A DNA stretch of 64,000 bases, from positions 1 to 64,000 of the forward strand of contig JAAEAF010000627.1 of NCBI GenBank assembly GCA_011037195.1, read 5' to 3'. The notes beneath the pieces were generated by a model. It saw only the letters and a program-made list of their open reading frames with translations. It made no database searches and had not been told where the DNA came from. Shown here piece after piece: positions 1 to 10,815 of this stretch (position 1 is the stretch's first letter; every line of letters begins with the position of its first letter). The translations under genes were made by a program, and so were the position numbers. This DNA is from Triatoma infestans. Its lineage: Eukaryota > Arthropoda > Insecta > Hemiptera > Reduviidae.

Positions 1-657
1 GAGGTCGTCCCTACGCTGCGGCCCTGGGAGGGCGCTGCCCTCAGGGTCCTGGTGGGGGACGAGGTCCCGAAGCCAGTGACGTGCTCTGTCTTTGTACCCC
101 ATGAGGATGGCGAGCCGGTGACGGCGGAAAGGGTTGTCAGCCTCTTGAGGTTTGGCAACCAGGGCCTCAACCCCGGCTTGTGGACCGTTATGGGGTGTGT
201 TCCGGAGAGCAAGGGACAGCTCTTCACCTTCTCCATGGGAAAGGAGTCCCTGGAAATCCTGAGGAGTCTAGACATGGCTCCATTCTACGGGTTCGGCAGG
301 TTGAAGTTCCGAACCAAGGAGAAACGAGGCGATGAAGAAGGAGCTGGGGCCCCTTCCGCCGAGGCGATCCGCCCGGCGGAAGGTGTTCCCTCCACTTCTA
401 AGCTCGCGCGGGCCCCCGTGTCGGATGTTCCGACAACGGAGGCTCGCGCACCCAAGCCCTCAGCCGGCCGTAAGGCGGGCGAAAAGAGAGGCAAAAAAAC
501 CGACAGGGGGAAGGGCTTGCCCGTCGCTCTGGGCGAAGCCGGGGTCAGCCCGCTGTTGAGGCCTCAAACCCCTCAGCGGTGTCTGGCGCCCGAGCGTGCC
601 GAAGTGCGGCGGGGGGACGAGCCTAGCTCGCCTTCCCGACCCCCTACTACATCTTAG
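1..657 (+). pseudogene. ORF1 (gag-like, DUF4780-type) of an I/LOA-like retrotransposon, 5' cut by window edge
   Basis: This is the C-terminal part of the first ORF of a non-LTR retrotransposon. The frame is open from base 1, so the true start lies outside the window. The N-terminal ~110 residues look like the DUF4780-type domain that sits upstream of endonuclease-RT ORFs in insect I-group elements; the block GLNPGLWTVMGC and the following FYGFGRLKFRTKE are the recognisable parts. The rest is a low-complexity Ala/Pro/Arg/Lys tail, plausible for RNA binding. The stop TAG at 655-657 is followed after one base by ATG 659, a spacing that would suit reinitiation on ORF2. Base composition is clearly more GC-rich than the rest of the window. 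The frame here is intact, but the partner ORF2 is broken, so the copy is dead. The family assignment rests on remembered motif shape, not an alignment. Confidence 0.7.
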
Positions 658-658
658 G

Positions 659-3600
659 ATGGGGCTACGGGTCCTGCAAATCAACCTCCATCACGCCAAG
701 GCCGCTTCGGCGGTCTTGTGCAGGAGGTTTGAATCGGAGCAACTACACATCGCTCTGGTGCAGGAGCCGTGGCTCGTGGCCGAGGAAATCAGAGGCATTC
801 GCCCATTTCAAGGTAAGGTATTATATTGTAAGTCATATATTGTAATAATCAGATTGATGGTAACTTACTGCCGGCACTTTGCTCACGCGATTTTGTTACA
901 GCAATCATCTCGGTACGGACCGAAGGTGGAATCAGGAGGCTGGTGGCCTGCTCCGCCTACTTTCCCGGTGAGGACCAGTCTTGCCCGCCGGACCTGATGG
1001 GAGAGATCGTCGACTTCTGTGAGGCGAAGAATCTCCCGCTCTTCGTGGGATTGATGCCAACGCACACCACCCAGCATGGGGGAGCAGCAACTGCAACAGC
1101 AGAGGTAAGTCCCTTTTGGATTTTATCTATGGTAAAGGGTTACTAATCTCTAATTTAGGTAAGGAACCCACCTTCGTTACGGTGGCCAGGAGAGAGGTGC
1201 TGGACTTGACCCTGACCACCCATAGGCTGAGTGATGACATCACGAACTGGCATGTGTCTTCGGAACATGGTCTCCGACCACAGACACATCAGGTTCACCA
1301 TCGACACCCCCCGCTGCAGCAGATAAAATTCCGGAACCCTCGGGAAACCAACTGGGAAGGATTTGTGGATTCCCTCAAGAATAGAGTAGCACAGGGAATC
1401 TCTGACGGGAGAGGGGTGGAGGGTCTTGAGCGGACGGTAGAGAAGGTGCAGGAGGCGATAGCCACTGCCTTCCAAGAAAACTGTCCGGTAAGGTCAAGAC
1501 CACAGAGAGGAAAGACGGTCTGGTGGAACAATCACCTCGAGAAACTGAGGGCCGAGGTGAGGAAATTGTTCAACAGGGCCAAAGTTACCCAGAACTGGAC
1601 CGTCTATCGGAATGCTCTCACGCAGTACAATAAAGAGATCAGAGAGGCCAAAAGACGTTCGTGGAGGCGGTTTTGCGAGGAGATTGAGGACTCACCCTCG
1701 TGCGCCAGAATCCACAGAGCGTTGGCCAAAGACGGTACTGCGAACGAAGTGGGGTTCCTCCGAAAGGGGGATGGGACCTTCACTGTCTCCGAGGAAGGAA
1801 GCTTAGAGCTCCTCGCGGAGACGCACTTTCCAGGCTCATCCCGACTTGCAGGCCCAGAAGTGGCGGGGATCCCTGGGGAAAGGCCAATTAGACCTTCCCC
1901 AGAGGACTGGAAACTCGCCACTCTCATAACCAGGCCAAGCAAAGTCAGGTGGGCCATCAATAAATCCCTACCTTTCAAATCTCCTGGGACGGATGGGATT
2001 TACCCGGTCCTTCTACAAAAAGGACTAGATATTCTTTTACCATACCTGTGTAAAATCTTTAGGGCATGCAAGCCCGAAGATATACGCCGGTACCGTGGCG
2101 TGAGGTCAAGGTGATCTACCTCCCCAAGGTGGGTAGAGTGTCTGACCTCACGCCAGGCTCGTATAGACCGATTAGCCTAACCTCTTTCCTGAGCAAAGCT
2201 CTGGAAAGGTTGGTGGACAGATATATTAGGGATGAGGTCTTGTGTGCAAAACCCCTAAGTGCCCGCCAATCCGCTTATCAACCAGGTAGGTCGGCTGAGG
2301 CCGCAGTGGATGATCTTAACAGGCTGCTATCAAAATCCTTGGAGGACAAGGAAATTGCGGTAACCACCTTTTTGGGCATTGAGGGCGCATTCAATAACGT
2401 CTCGCGCACCTCGGTCATCACTCTCTCCATAAAAGAGGAGTACCAGCAGTGTTATGCGGCTGGATGGAGTCTGGCCTAAGTAGTCGAATTAACATCTCGA
2501 CAATAAGCCAGACCACCCTTAGGGTAAAAGTAGGGAGAGGGTGTCCACAGGGAGGGGTTTTGTCCCCTCTGATGTGGACTTTGGTCGTTGATGACCTCCT
2601 CCACCAACTATCTGCGGATGGCTTTGACTGCCTAGGCTACGCAGATGATTTGGCGATCGTGGTAAGAGGCAAATACCCTACTACGATTGCAGAGCGGGTT
2701 CAAGCAGCTCTAAACCTGGTTAGGAATTGGTGTAGGGAGGAGGACTTGTCCATAAACCCCCACAAAGCCATAATAGTTCCTTTCACGTTGCGCCACAAGT
2801 TGGAGGCCTTAGGCCTCCATTACTTGGGCACACTCCGATTCCATTTGCGACGGAGGCGAAGTACCTTGGCGTTACTTTTGACCGAAGACTCACTGGAACC
2901 AACACATTGACAAAATTTCTCACAGAGCCGATGCGTCATTCAATAGATGCAGACGGCTTTGTGGGAGAAACTGGGGCTTGCGCCCAAGTTTGTCACTATG
3001 GATCTACACCAGATCATCAGACCCATAGTTACATATGGGTCGGTAGTTTGGTGGACCAAAACGTTGCAGAAGGGGCAGTGGAAAGGCTCGGTGGGATCCA
3101 AAGGCGAGCATGCCTTGGTTCCACGGGGGCCATGAAGACCACCCCGACTGCGGCGTTGGAAGTCCTCCTCAATCTGCCACCATTACACATTCTCGTTCTA
3201 GGCGAAGCCAGAATGGGAATACATAGGCTCCTGCAGGGGCCGCCTCCCATCACCTCTAGGCATGATCGTAATAACCAGAGGTTGATTGAGGAAATCAAGG
3301 CGGACTATCTTCTGGGGGTGCCAACGGATAGGATGGTTCCTAAGTATTTCTTCGAAAGGAACTTCCACATTGTCATACCGAGAAGAGGACCCACCCCTGT
3401 TCGGTAACTCGATCTGGTATACAGATGGATCCAAAACTCCGACTGGGGTCGGAGCGGGGGTCTACGGGGGCAGGGCTAAAGTTAAAATTAAGGCCAGCCT
3501 AGGAAGTACGCCACGGTCTTTCAGGCTGAAGTCGTGGCGTTACAACTCTGCGCTTGGGAGATTATAAGGCAAAGGATGGTGGGTAGAAGAGTGGCCATAT

Positions 3601-4246
3601 ACTCCGACAGTCAGGCAGCCCTGAAGGCACTTTCCTCACACCAAATAGTCTCAAGACTGGTGTGGGACTGCCTACTTGCCCTCACCGAGGTGGGTACTCG
3701 GAATAAACTGACACTCGCCTGGGTGCCGGGACATGCGGGGTTCCTGGGCAATGAGAGGGCGGATGCCCTAGCGAGGGAGGGCTCGCAGGATACCTTTATA
3801 GGCCCTGAACGCTTCTGCGGCTTGTCCAGGAGCCTCATCCAAACTTCTATCAAGGGGTGGATAGAAGATCAGCATCTGTGTTGGTGGGAGGGAACACCAG
3901 GACAGAGGCAGGCAAAGCTCTTCATTAAAAGACATTTGCCTAAATTTACCAAAGACCTACTGGGCCAAACCCGAAGGGATATAAGGTTAATTGTGGGTCT
4001 ACTAACAGGGCATTGTAGGCTGAATAGACACATGCACCACCTACAACTTGCGGATAGTGCGGTATGCCGTTTCTGCAAGGTAGAGGAGGAGACCCGGCGC
4101 ACATCCTTTGTGAGTGCGCCGGCCTGGCGAGGATTAGGTTTCTTCAATTGGGGACGGGCAATCCCGAAGCTGAAAGCTTCATGACGGAGCCGCTCTCAGC
4201 TTTGCTAGGATTGATTAGGAGGGCAAAGCTGGGGGCTATTCTGTAA
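659..4246 (+). pseudogene. ORF2 endonuclease / reverse transcriptase / RNase H, multiply frameshifted
   Basis: Domains in order: APE-type endonuclease from ATG 659 (LQINLHH, then QEPW; later DANAHH near 1055-1075 and SDHRH near 1275), reverse transcriptase (SYRPISLTSF near 2160; GCPQGGVLSPL near 2540; YADDL near 2640), RNase H (YTDGSKT near 3418; SDSQAALKAL near 3605; WVPGHAGFLGNERAD near 3720) and a C-terminal CxxC-H-C knuckle (CRFC near 4066). The reading frame jumps near 850, 1055, 1272, 2080, 2438, 2830, 2960 and 3400-3520, and again near 4095, so no full protein can be made. RT motif A reads FLGIEGAF, where the expected catalytic Asp is Gly. RNase H after RT places it in the I group (I, LOA, Outcast or close) rather than R1 or RTE. 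The last frame ends at 4246. Confidence 0.85.
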
Positions 4247-4342
4247 CTTAAGGGGATCCAAATAGACCTCAATTTGTAGGTCGCAGTGGAATGAGGCTCC
4301 CCCCCCCCGATTCATTCTATTCTATTCCTCAACGAGAATAAA

Positions 4343-4904
4343 CGCACCAACACTTCATTATTTTTCAAATGGGGATGTGTTTTTTTTTTTTAAAGAATAG
4401 ATTCCTCTATTTTTTGTAAGAAAACTTTACTTGAACGGTTTTTTCTTTGTGAGCGATATTTTACAAGTTATGAATGAAAACATGATTCTTATAAGAATTT
4501 TCAAAATGATATTATAACGGTTTTTTTCATTGAATAAGAAGAAAAGTACTATTTTATTATAAATTTTACTCTTCATTAATTACAGATCTTGCTCGAACTG
4601 ACCTCCATAGACATGCTCTTTCCTGCCAATTGTATCTTACGACCGAATAGATTCGGCTTTAATCGAGTTACAGGCATCCTATATAATATTCTCAGATGCA
4701 ATCCCGGCTTGATTCTGATACACTTATTATCATTTTGAAATTTCTTATAAGAATCATGTTTTCATTCATAACTTGTAAAATATCGCTCACAAAGAAAAAA
4801 ACCGTTCAAGTAAATTTTTCTTACAAAAAATAGAGGAATCTATTTCTTAAATAAAAACCACACCTCCCCATTTGAAAAAATGAAGTTGATGCCTGTATCT
4901 CGCT
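4343..4904. repeat. Foldback repeat with ~165-bp inverted arms
   Basis: The left arm (about 4343-4515) is the reverse complement of the right arm (about 4725-4895). Both contain the block that reads AAGAATCATGTTTTCATTC on the right arm. The ~210-bp loop (4516-4714) has no recognisable gene. The right arm is also the start of the direct repeat listed next. It could be a MITE or two opposed copies of one repeat. I saw no clear target-site duplication. Confidence 0.7.
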
Positions 4905-5128
4905 GGTCTGGAAAGCACCAACACAAATTTGCAAATTAATTTGGATTTCGAAAAAAACTAGCGGGACACGTAGTTTGTTTATTGTTTGTGTTTTTCTAGC
5001 TAGCTTAGATTTCCGATAAAGTCGTTATCCATTACCTGGTACACCCTGTATATTTTATTAACTAGGAATTCTTACGAAAGTAAGGACAAAACCATATGAG
5101 ACTGGATTAGTAGGCACTATTAGAGCAA
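4715..5128 (+). repeat. Direct repeat copy A (left of the 5131-8757 element)
   Basis: The first 190 bp (4715-4904) appear identical to 8801-8990. After that the two copies remain recognisably related but with many differences, up to ACTATTAGAGC near 5115 (copy B: near 9196). It includes TACACCCTGTATA near 5040, a motif common at insect transposon ends. It stops where retrotransposon sequence begins. Confidence 0.8.
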
Positions 5129-5130
5129 AT

Positions 5131-8100
5131 ATTGAAGAAAAAAAAGACGTCAGGCTCAAAAGAGACTCCATCTTAACAGTTACAGAATGTTTCAACAAGG
5201 GCTAATTTCGGTAAACAGTTTAGGATAGTTTTTTGGAATATGAAAGGTTTTGTTAATTTACATGATTTATTTAACTTCTCTAATTATGATATTATTTGTT
5301 TAACAGAAACACATTTAGTTTATGATATATTGTCCACAAAGTATACAGATTATACTATAATTAACTCCAATGCAATTAAAGAGAAGCGTTTTGGACGCGC
5401 TAGTGGTGGGTTGTTAATATTTGTTAAGAAAGAATTTAATGTTTCTGTTTTGCATAAGTGTCAACATTGGATTTTTGTTAGTATCTCTTTGTCAAATTTT
5501 ACTTTTATTTTAGGACTAGTCTATTTTAATTATTCGTTAAATTTGGAGATATTGCTAGATCTATTAGATGAAACTATTAGAGAGATTCAGCATAAGTATT
5601 TACCTTACCCAATGTTTATAGGGGGTGACTTTAATTGTCGCGTCGCGGAGCATAATCAGGGAGACGAGAATATATTTTGTAGTACATCTCTTTATCATAA
5701 AAGAAGTAATATGGATAAAGTATGTAACACTAGAGGTAAATGTTTAGTTAATTTTATGGAACTACATTCTATGATACTTGTCAATGGTCGTTCTCCAAGT
5801 GATTTTTTAGGTCATTTTACTTATGTTCAGACAACTGGTAGTAGTACCATTGATCTATTTTGGTGTGACTTAATACATATAGACTTAGTAAGTGATTTAA
5901 AGGTAGATGATATAGTTACAAAGTCAGATCATTTTCCAATAAATGTCACTCTTAATTTACCTGGTAGTGCTGATAATACTGATATGAAATTAGCAGAAAT
6001 TTTAAAATTAAATTGGAATAGTGATAAGGCTTCCCATTACAATTATATGATGAAGTTATCTAATAGAATTTCTGTTAACTTTGATATGTTATCTACTGAA
6101 ATTATGGATGATAATTTAGTATCTGCTATTCAAGAAACTTCTAATGAATTAGAATTATTTAAATTTCAAAAAATCAGAAGTGTTAACAGGTATAGGACCA
6201 ATAAACCCTGGTATGATTTGGAATGTGTCGAGTCTAAAAAGAGGGTCAAACAAGTTTTAAAACAGATGAAGCTCTCTAAATATAATGAAACTGATAAGAA
6301 TGTTTATATTAACGAAAAGAAAAAATATGTTGAATTAGTTAAAAATAAAAAGAAGTCATATACTGTATCTATTATAGAAAAACTTGGTGATTGTAGGAGT
6401 AGTAAGGTCTTCTGGAATACCATTAATCTATATCGTAAAGCCAAAAATATTCCCTCGGAATTATCTATTTCGTGTGGAGAATGGGTATGTTATTACAGGG
6501 ACACCTATCCTGCCAGAAATGTTACAGATTTGACATTTTTAGATGTAAGACACCCTGTTTTAGATGCTCCTATAGTTGATTCAGAAGTATACCATATATT
6601 AAACCACTGCAAATCTGGAAAGGCACCAGGTAATGATAATATTAACTATGAATTTTATAGATTCTTACCACAAAACTGGCTTCTGTATATTATAACTATG
6701 TTTAATCATATTTTCTCCACAGAAAAAGTCCCACATTCTTGGACAAAAATTATAGGTTTTAATCTTTTAAAAAAGGAGATAGAAAACAATTAACAAATTA
6801 TAGATTGATCGCTTTAGCAAACTCCATTCTAAAAATATTTACTCAAATTATTTTGAACAGGTTGACTTTATGGTCGGATATGGTTGGGGCAATACCTGAA
6901 TCACAGAATGGGTTTAGAATGGGAAGAGGCTGTGTTGACAACATTTTCGTGCTTTCTTCGTTAATACAAGTTAAATTATCCAGGCCTGGAGGTGAATTGT
7001 TTTGTGCCTTCATTGATTTCAAACGGGCATTCGACAGTTTGAATCATGGTCTACTTTGGGTTAAATTGAATAAAATAGGTGTCAGCAGTAAGATAATAAG
7101 AATTATCAAGTATTTATATGATAATGCGATTCTTCAAATTCGATGTGGTAGTGAGTTATCCGAACCTGTTGATATAACAGAAGGAGTTCTCCAGGGGGAA
7201 ACACTGAGCCCACTCCTATTCAATTTATTTATGAGTGACATCGAAATTTATTTTAGAAGTAAAGGCTTATCGGGCATCCCTATTGGTCAGAACACTGACA
7301 TTATTGTGCTGCTATACGCAGATGATATGGTATTGTTTGGTGATTCATATACAGATATTCGGTCTAAACTGAACCTGTTGGAAACCTACTGTCAAGAAAA
7401 TTTTCTCCACGTTAACACCAATAAAACTAAAATTATTAGATTTTCAAAATCGCATAGAAAGAGTTGTAGGCGTTTAATTTTTAACGATTCACACTTGGAA
7501 CAGGTTTCAGTATATAATTACCTCGGTATATTGTATTCTAATTCTGGCGTTTTTCTCAAGCAGACTGAATATACTGTTGGCAAAACTAACATAGCTATTG
7601 GTTCTGTACTGAAAACTTGTGTCGGTGCAAGAATAATTCAATGGGAGGCCAGAACCAAATTGAACAATGCTATTGTATTAGGAATACTTCTTTATGGTGC
7701 TCAGATTTGGGGACTTAGGTACTGTGACTCTTTGGAAGTTTGTCACTTAAATTTTTATAAGCGGTTACTAGGCCTATCACGGTGCACCCCCAATTTTGCG
7801 ATTCGCCTAGAAGTGGGAACTGTTCACATTAAGTATAATGTGTTAAAGCTAGCCATTAACTGGCTATTTAAATTGAAAAATATGTCTTCCGACAGGTACC
7901 CCTTTCTTTGCTTTTTAAAACTGTGTGAGCAGCATAAAATTGCCAATGTTAAATTTAACTGGGTTACCCAGTTACTGAATACTTTCAATTCTATTGATTT
8001 TTCAGAGCTAATTTCAGCACAGGATTTGAATTTATTTAAAAAAAAGTCTAAAGAAATTTTATTTGTTTACAGAAACCATTTGCGAGAACTTGACTTAGAC

Positions 8101-8757
8101 AAAGTAAATCAGTCCAATTTCAATTTAATACATAGTTCACTTTACTTAAAAGATCAGCAACCTCAGGCATACTTAACATATGATATGAATTTCAAGTTTC
8201 TAAAGTTTCTGGCTCAGCTTCGATTGGGTTCTAAGTTTATCTTGAAAATAACAATTGGCTGTATAACTTATAAAATAAACCCATCAGAAATATGTAGCCT
8301 GTGCAGCCTTCATGAACAAGAGGATTTGTACCATTTTCTTATTTCCTGTCCTGTTTACTCTTCATTAAGAGCGGTTTATTTATGTTCTATTATTAATGAT
8401 ATAAAATATTTTGAGTTTCCTTTGATCCTACAGTCACCAAGCAAGAGAAATGTAATTAATTTATTCAATTTTTTTGTTGAAGCACTGAAATTGAGATCAT
8501 TTGTGTTAAATGATTAGAGGTATTTTTTGTTTGGCATTGCAAGTTTATGCCTGTTTTTTTGTTTTTTTTTTGTTTTTTTGTTTTGGTCAATCTTGATTTT
8601 TGAGTTGGTCTCATTTTCGAATTTTCATTTTCCTGACTTCTGTTTATCTGCTTCTTTCTAACATTTGTGTCATTAATATATTTTGTGTACAGCCACCCTC
8701 GTGTATAGGGGGGGCGCTGCCCATTAGGACAAATAAATCAAAATAAATAAATAATAG
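5131..8757 (+). mobile_element. Non-LTR retrotransposon, 5'-truncated (family 1)
   Basis: The left part (5131-5202) can be read as the last residues of an ORF1 ending in a TAA at about 5202. It is followed by an endonuclease-RT ORF2 (to 8517) and a 240-bp 3' UTR with T runs, ending in a short AAATAA-type array near 8730-8755. It is related to the complete element at 50231-54900: the same domain order, the same C-terminal CxxC-H-C motif and a nearly identical last block (LKLRSF), but the overall protein similarity is low. It is therefore a different family of the same clade. No convincing short target duplication was found. Confidence 0.8.
5177..8517 (+). pseudogene. ORF2 endonuclease-reverse transcriptase with one frameshift
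   Basis: The APE endonuclease starts at FWNMKG (ATG 5240 is the Met of that motif, so the true start is probably upstream; the frame is open from 5177). Endonuclease motifs LTETH, GGDFN, STIDLFW and KSDHFP are all present. The frame breaks at 6766-6775, where a run of six A appears one base short: the upstream frame ends at 6793 and the downstream frame carries on through LTNYRLIAL. RT motifs follow: FIDFKRAFD (A), GVLQGETLSPLLF (B) and YADDMVLF (C), all with catalytic residues intact. The C-terminal knuckle is CSLC-H-C near 8296-8350. Apart from the one-base shift the protein looks functional, so the break is either young or an assembly error in a homopolymer. Confidence 0.88.
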
Positions 8758-8800
8758 AATAATTTCTCTGATTTATTCATCTACAGATGTAATCCGTGAT

Positions 8801-9210
8801 CTGATACACTTATTATCATTTTGAAATTTCTTATAAGAATCATGTTTTCATTCATAACTTGTAAAATATCGCTCACAAAGAAAAAAACCGTTCAAGTAAA
8901 TTTTTCTTACAAAAAATAGAGGAATCTATTTCTTAAATAAAAACCACACCTCCCCATTTGAAAAAATGAAGTTGATGCCTGTATCTCGCTTCTAGAAGAA
9001 CTAAAACAAATTTGCAAATTAAATTTGGATTACTAAAAAAAACTACGGGGACACGTATTTTTTTAGTTTTTTTTCTAGCTATCTTAGTTTCCGATAAAAA
9101 GTCGTTATCCATATACCTTGGGACACCCTGTCTGTATATGTGTATAAAACTAAGGATTCTTACGAAAAGTAGAGGACAAAACCAGGTGAGGAAGAGCACT
9201 ATTAGAGCGA
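8801..9210 (+). repeat. Direct repeat copy B (right of the 5131-8757 element)
   Basis: This is the second copy of the repeat at 4715-5128, with the first 190 bp (8801-8990) matching base for base by eye. Its right end runs straight into an RTE-type 3' coding fragment. The AT-rich open frames on both strands here are not genes. Confidence 0.8.
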
Positions 9211-9262
9211 ATTTAAAGGTTGAACTTCTATGGCAAATGATTGAAAAAAATCGCAACTGTGA

Positions 9263-9496
9263 TGGGTCGGTCATGTTAAACGAATGGCCGAGAATAGAAT
9301 ATCCCGGAAGGGATATGAGATGAGGGTATCGTGAAGAAGACATAGAGGAAGGAAAAGAGAAACGTGGAAAGAAAACGTAAAGAGCATAGTTGAGAAAAGG
9401 GGCCTTAAATGGGGAATACAGCACAAGAAATTGCCAAGAAAAAAGAGAATAATGGCAGCTTCTGTACACTCAGCGGTAGAAGAGGACCCTCCCTAA
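9263..9496 (+). pseudogene. RTE-type LINE C-terminal fragment
   Basis: Frame 2 reads WVGHVKRMAEN followed by an Arg/Lys-rich tail, RGRKRETWKENVKSIV, and ends at TAA 9494-9496. This is the well-known end of CFDP2/RTE-type endonuclease-RT proteins. One in-frame stop (TGA 9332-9334) interrupts it. No RT domain is present, so it is a 5'-truncated, dead insertion. A related piece lies on the opposite strand at 9590-9712. Confidence 0.75.
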
Positions 9497-9589
9497 TTAA
9501 GTAAGAAAGTAAGTGAAAAGTAAGCAAAAACCTGGTTATTAATCAATAATTGTTTGTTTAACATAAACATTATATTACATGCCACACTA

Positions 9590-9712
9590 GATCATCTCAT
9601 ATTCCTTCCGGGGTATTCCATTCTCAGCCATTCGGTTAACATGACCGACCCATTGCAGTTGCATTTTTTTTTTAATCATTTGCCTTAGAGGTTCAACCTT
9701 TAAATTCGCCTT
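9590..9712 (-). pseudogene. Second RTE-type C-terminal fragment, opposite strand
   Basis: Read on the minus strand this gives WVGHVNRMAENGIPRKEYE, the same motif as at 9263 but from a slightly different copy. The two fragments face each other and form an inverted repeat of about 110 bp. It is cut off at about 9712, close to the left end of the next transposon. Confidence 0.7.
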
Positions 9713-9741
9713 TGAGGCAACTTTATTAAGTTGCGCTATAC

Positions 9742-10813
9742 CGGGTGTTTCAAAATTGCACGGAACTATTTTAAGTGTATGTTCTGTAGCAAAAAATAAA
9801 CATAAAAGTTCATATACACATATGTTTTAAATCAATTTATTACAGAGGTATTGAAGCTTAAAGATTTATTTATCGTAAGTCCAAAAGTATAATACTAACA
9901 ATTGCATATTGTAATTAACAATCTAACAATCTAATCGGCCCCTACTTTTTGCCAGCTAGGCTTTCAGGGATATCATACTTGCATTTTTAGCAAAATAATC
10001 TTTATGAGCTTCTAGAAGATGTTCCGCTTGCCAATAGGCAGAGGCTTTAGTTTATGCATGATGGGGCTCCAGCCCATTATTCTCATATTGTGACTGATTA
10101 TTTAAACGCAACATGTAGTAACCAATGGGTTGGTCGAAACGGACCTGTTAGATTATTTTATGTGGAGCTGGATAATGTCTATGGTTTATTCTGTGTCTAT
10201 TAGTACGCCAGAAAAGCTCAGGAATCGGATCCTGGAAGCCGCAGCTACTATCAAGCATCCTCCTGATGCTAAGAAATTGTTGTGGTGGTTGGTTCCGCAG
10301 AGCTGGAAAGCATCAGAGACATTTTCCTTGGTAGCTTGCTTCATTTTGTGGTCATCGACCGGATTCGGGCGTTCGCCCATCTTCAGGATGCATTTTTCAG
10401 ACAGTGTGACAACACAGACTTGCACAGGACAAATTCAGAGTGTGTAAACTGAATTTGCTCTGTGCAAATCTGTCTTGTCACACTGTCTCTGAAAAACGCA
10501 TCCTGAAGATGGGCGAACGCGCGAAACCGGTCGATGACCACAAAATGAAGCAAGCTACCAAGGAAAATGTCTCTGATGCTATAAGAAGTGTCCAAGAAGC
10601 ATGGAATCGTCGTGCTGAATGCTGCATTCAACAAAACGCTTGGCCACTTTGAACAGTTACACTGAATTATTGTATTGTTAAATAAATATCCTTTATGCCC
10701 CAATATCTCTGTAATAAATTGATTTAAAACATATGTATATATGAACTTTTATGTTTATTATTTGCTACAGAATACGTACCTAAAATAGTGCCGTGCAATT
10801 CTGAAACAGCCGG
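9742..10813 (+). mobile_element. Tc1/mariner-superfamily element with ~120-bp terminal inverted repeats
   Basis: The left end (CCGGGTGTTTCAAAATTGC, 9742) and right end (reverse complement CCGGCTGTTTCAGAATTGC, ending 10813) match over about 120 bp with scattered differences. TA dinucleotides at 9740-9741 and 10814-10815 fit a TA target duplication. The inside holds transposase remnants on the plus strand: FMHDGAPAHYSHIV near 10045, WVGRNGP near 10126 and a C-terminal region ending near 10650 (GHFE-type end). This is the second half of a DDE transposase. The N-terminal half is missing and frames are broken, so it is non-autonomous. An internal palindrome occupies 10309-10580. Confidence 0.85.
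10309..10580. repeat. Palindrome inside the mariner-type element
   Basis: Arms 10309-10438 and 10449-10580 are near-perfect reverse complements around a 10-base centre. Part of one arm, containing TGTGGTCATCGAC, recurs at 58208-58270. It interrupts the transposase coding remnant, so it is either an inverted duplication or a nested palindromic insertion. Confidence 0.85.
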
Positions 10814-10815
10814 TA

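Larger units (their letters stand above)
1..4340 (+). mobile_element. I/LOA-type non-LTR retrotransposon, 3' part and 3' UTR
   Basis: This is the whole element as seen: ORF1 end, ORF2, and a short 3' UTR from 4247 to about 4330. The UTR contains a run of C at about 4300-4308 followed by a short pentamer array (ATTCT-like, 4311-4326). No poly-A tail is present. The UTR core at 4258-4300 resembles the 3' end of the SINE family described below. The 5' end lies outside the window, so a target-site duplication cannot be tested. The right border is set where the unrelated foldback repeat begins at about 4343. Confidence 0.8.

Noticed and set aside
813..902. GTAAGGTA ... TTTTGTTACAG looks like a short intron in the endonuclease of the first retrotransposon
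   Set aside because: The segment itself can be translated in another frame as expected endonuclease sequence (LLPALCSRDF just before 900). It is a coding region with a frameshift, not an intron.
4715..9210. The direct repeats as LTRs of the enclosed element
   Set aside because: The enclosed ORFs encode an APE endonuclease and a non-LTR RT, and there is no primer-binding site, polypurine tract or TG...CA ends.
8933..9469. 178-codon minus-strand open frame
   Set aside because: It spans a non-coding repeat and the antisense of an RTE fragment. No family resemblance was seen.
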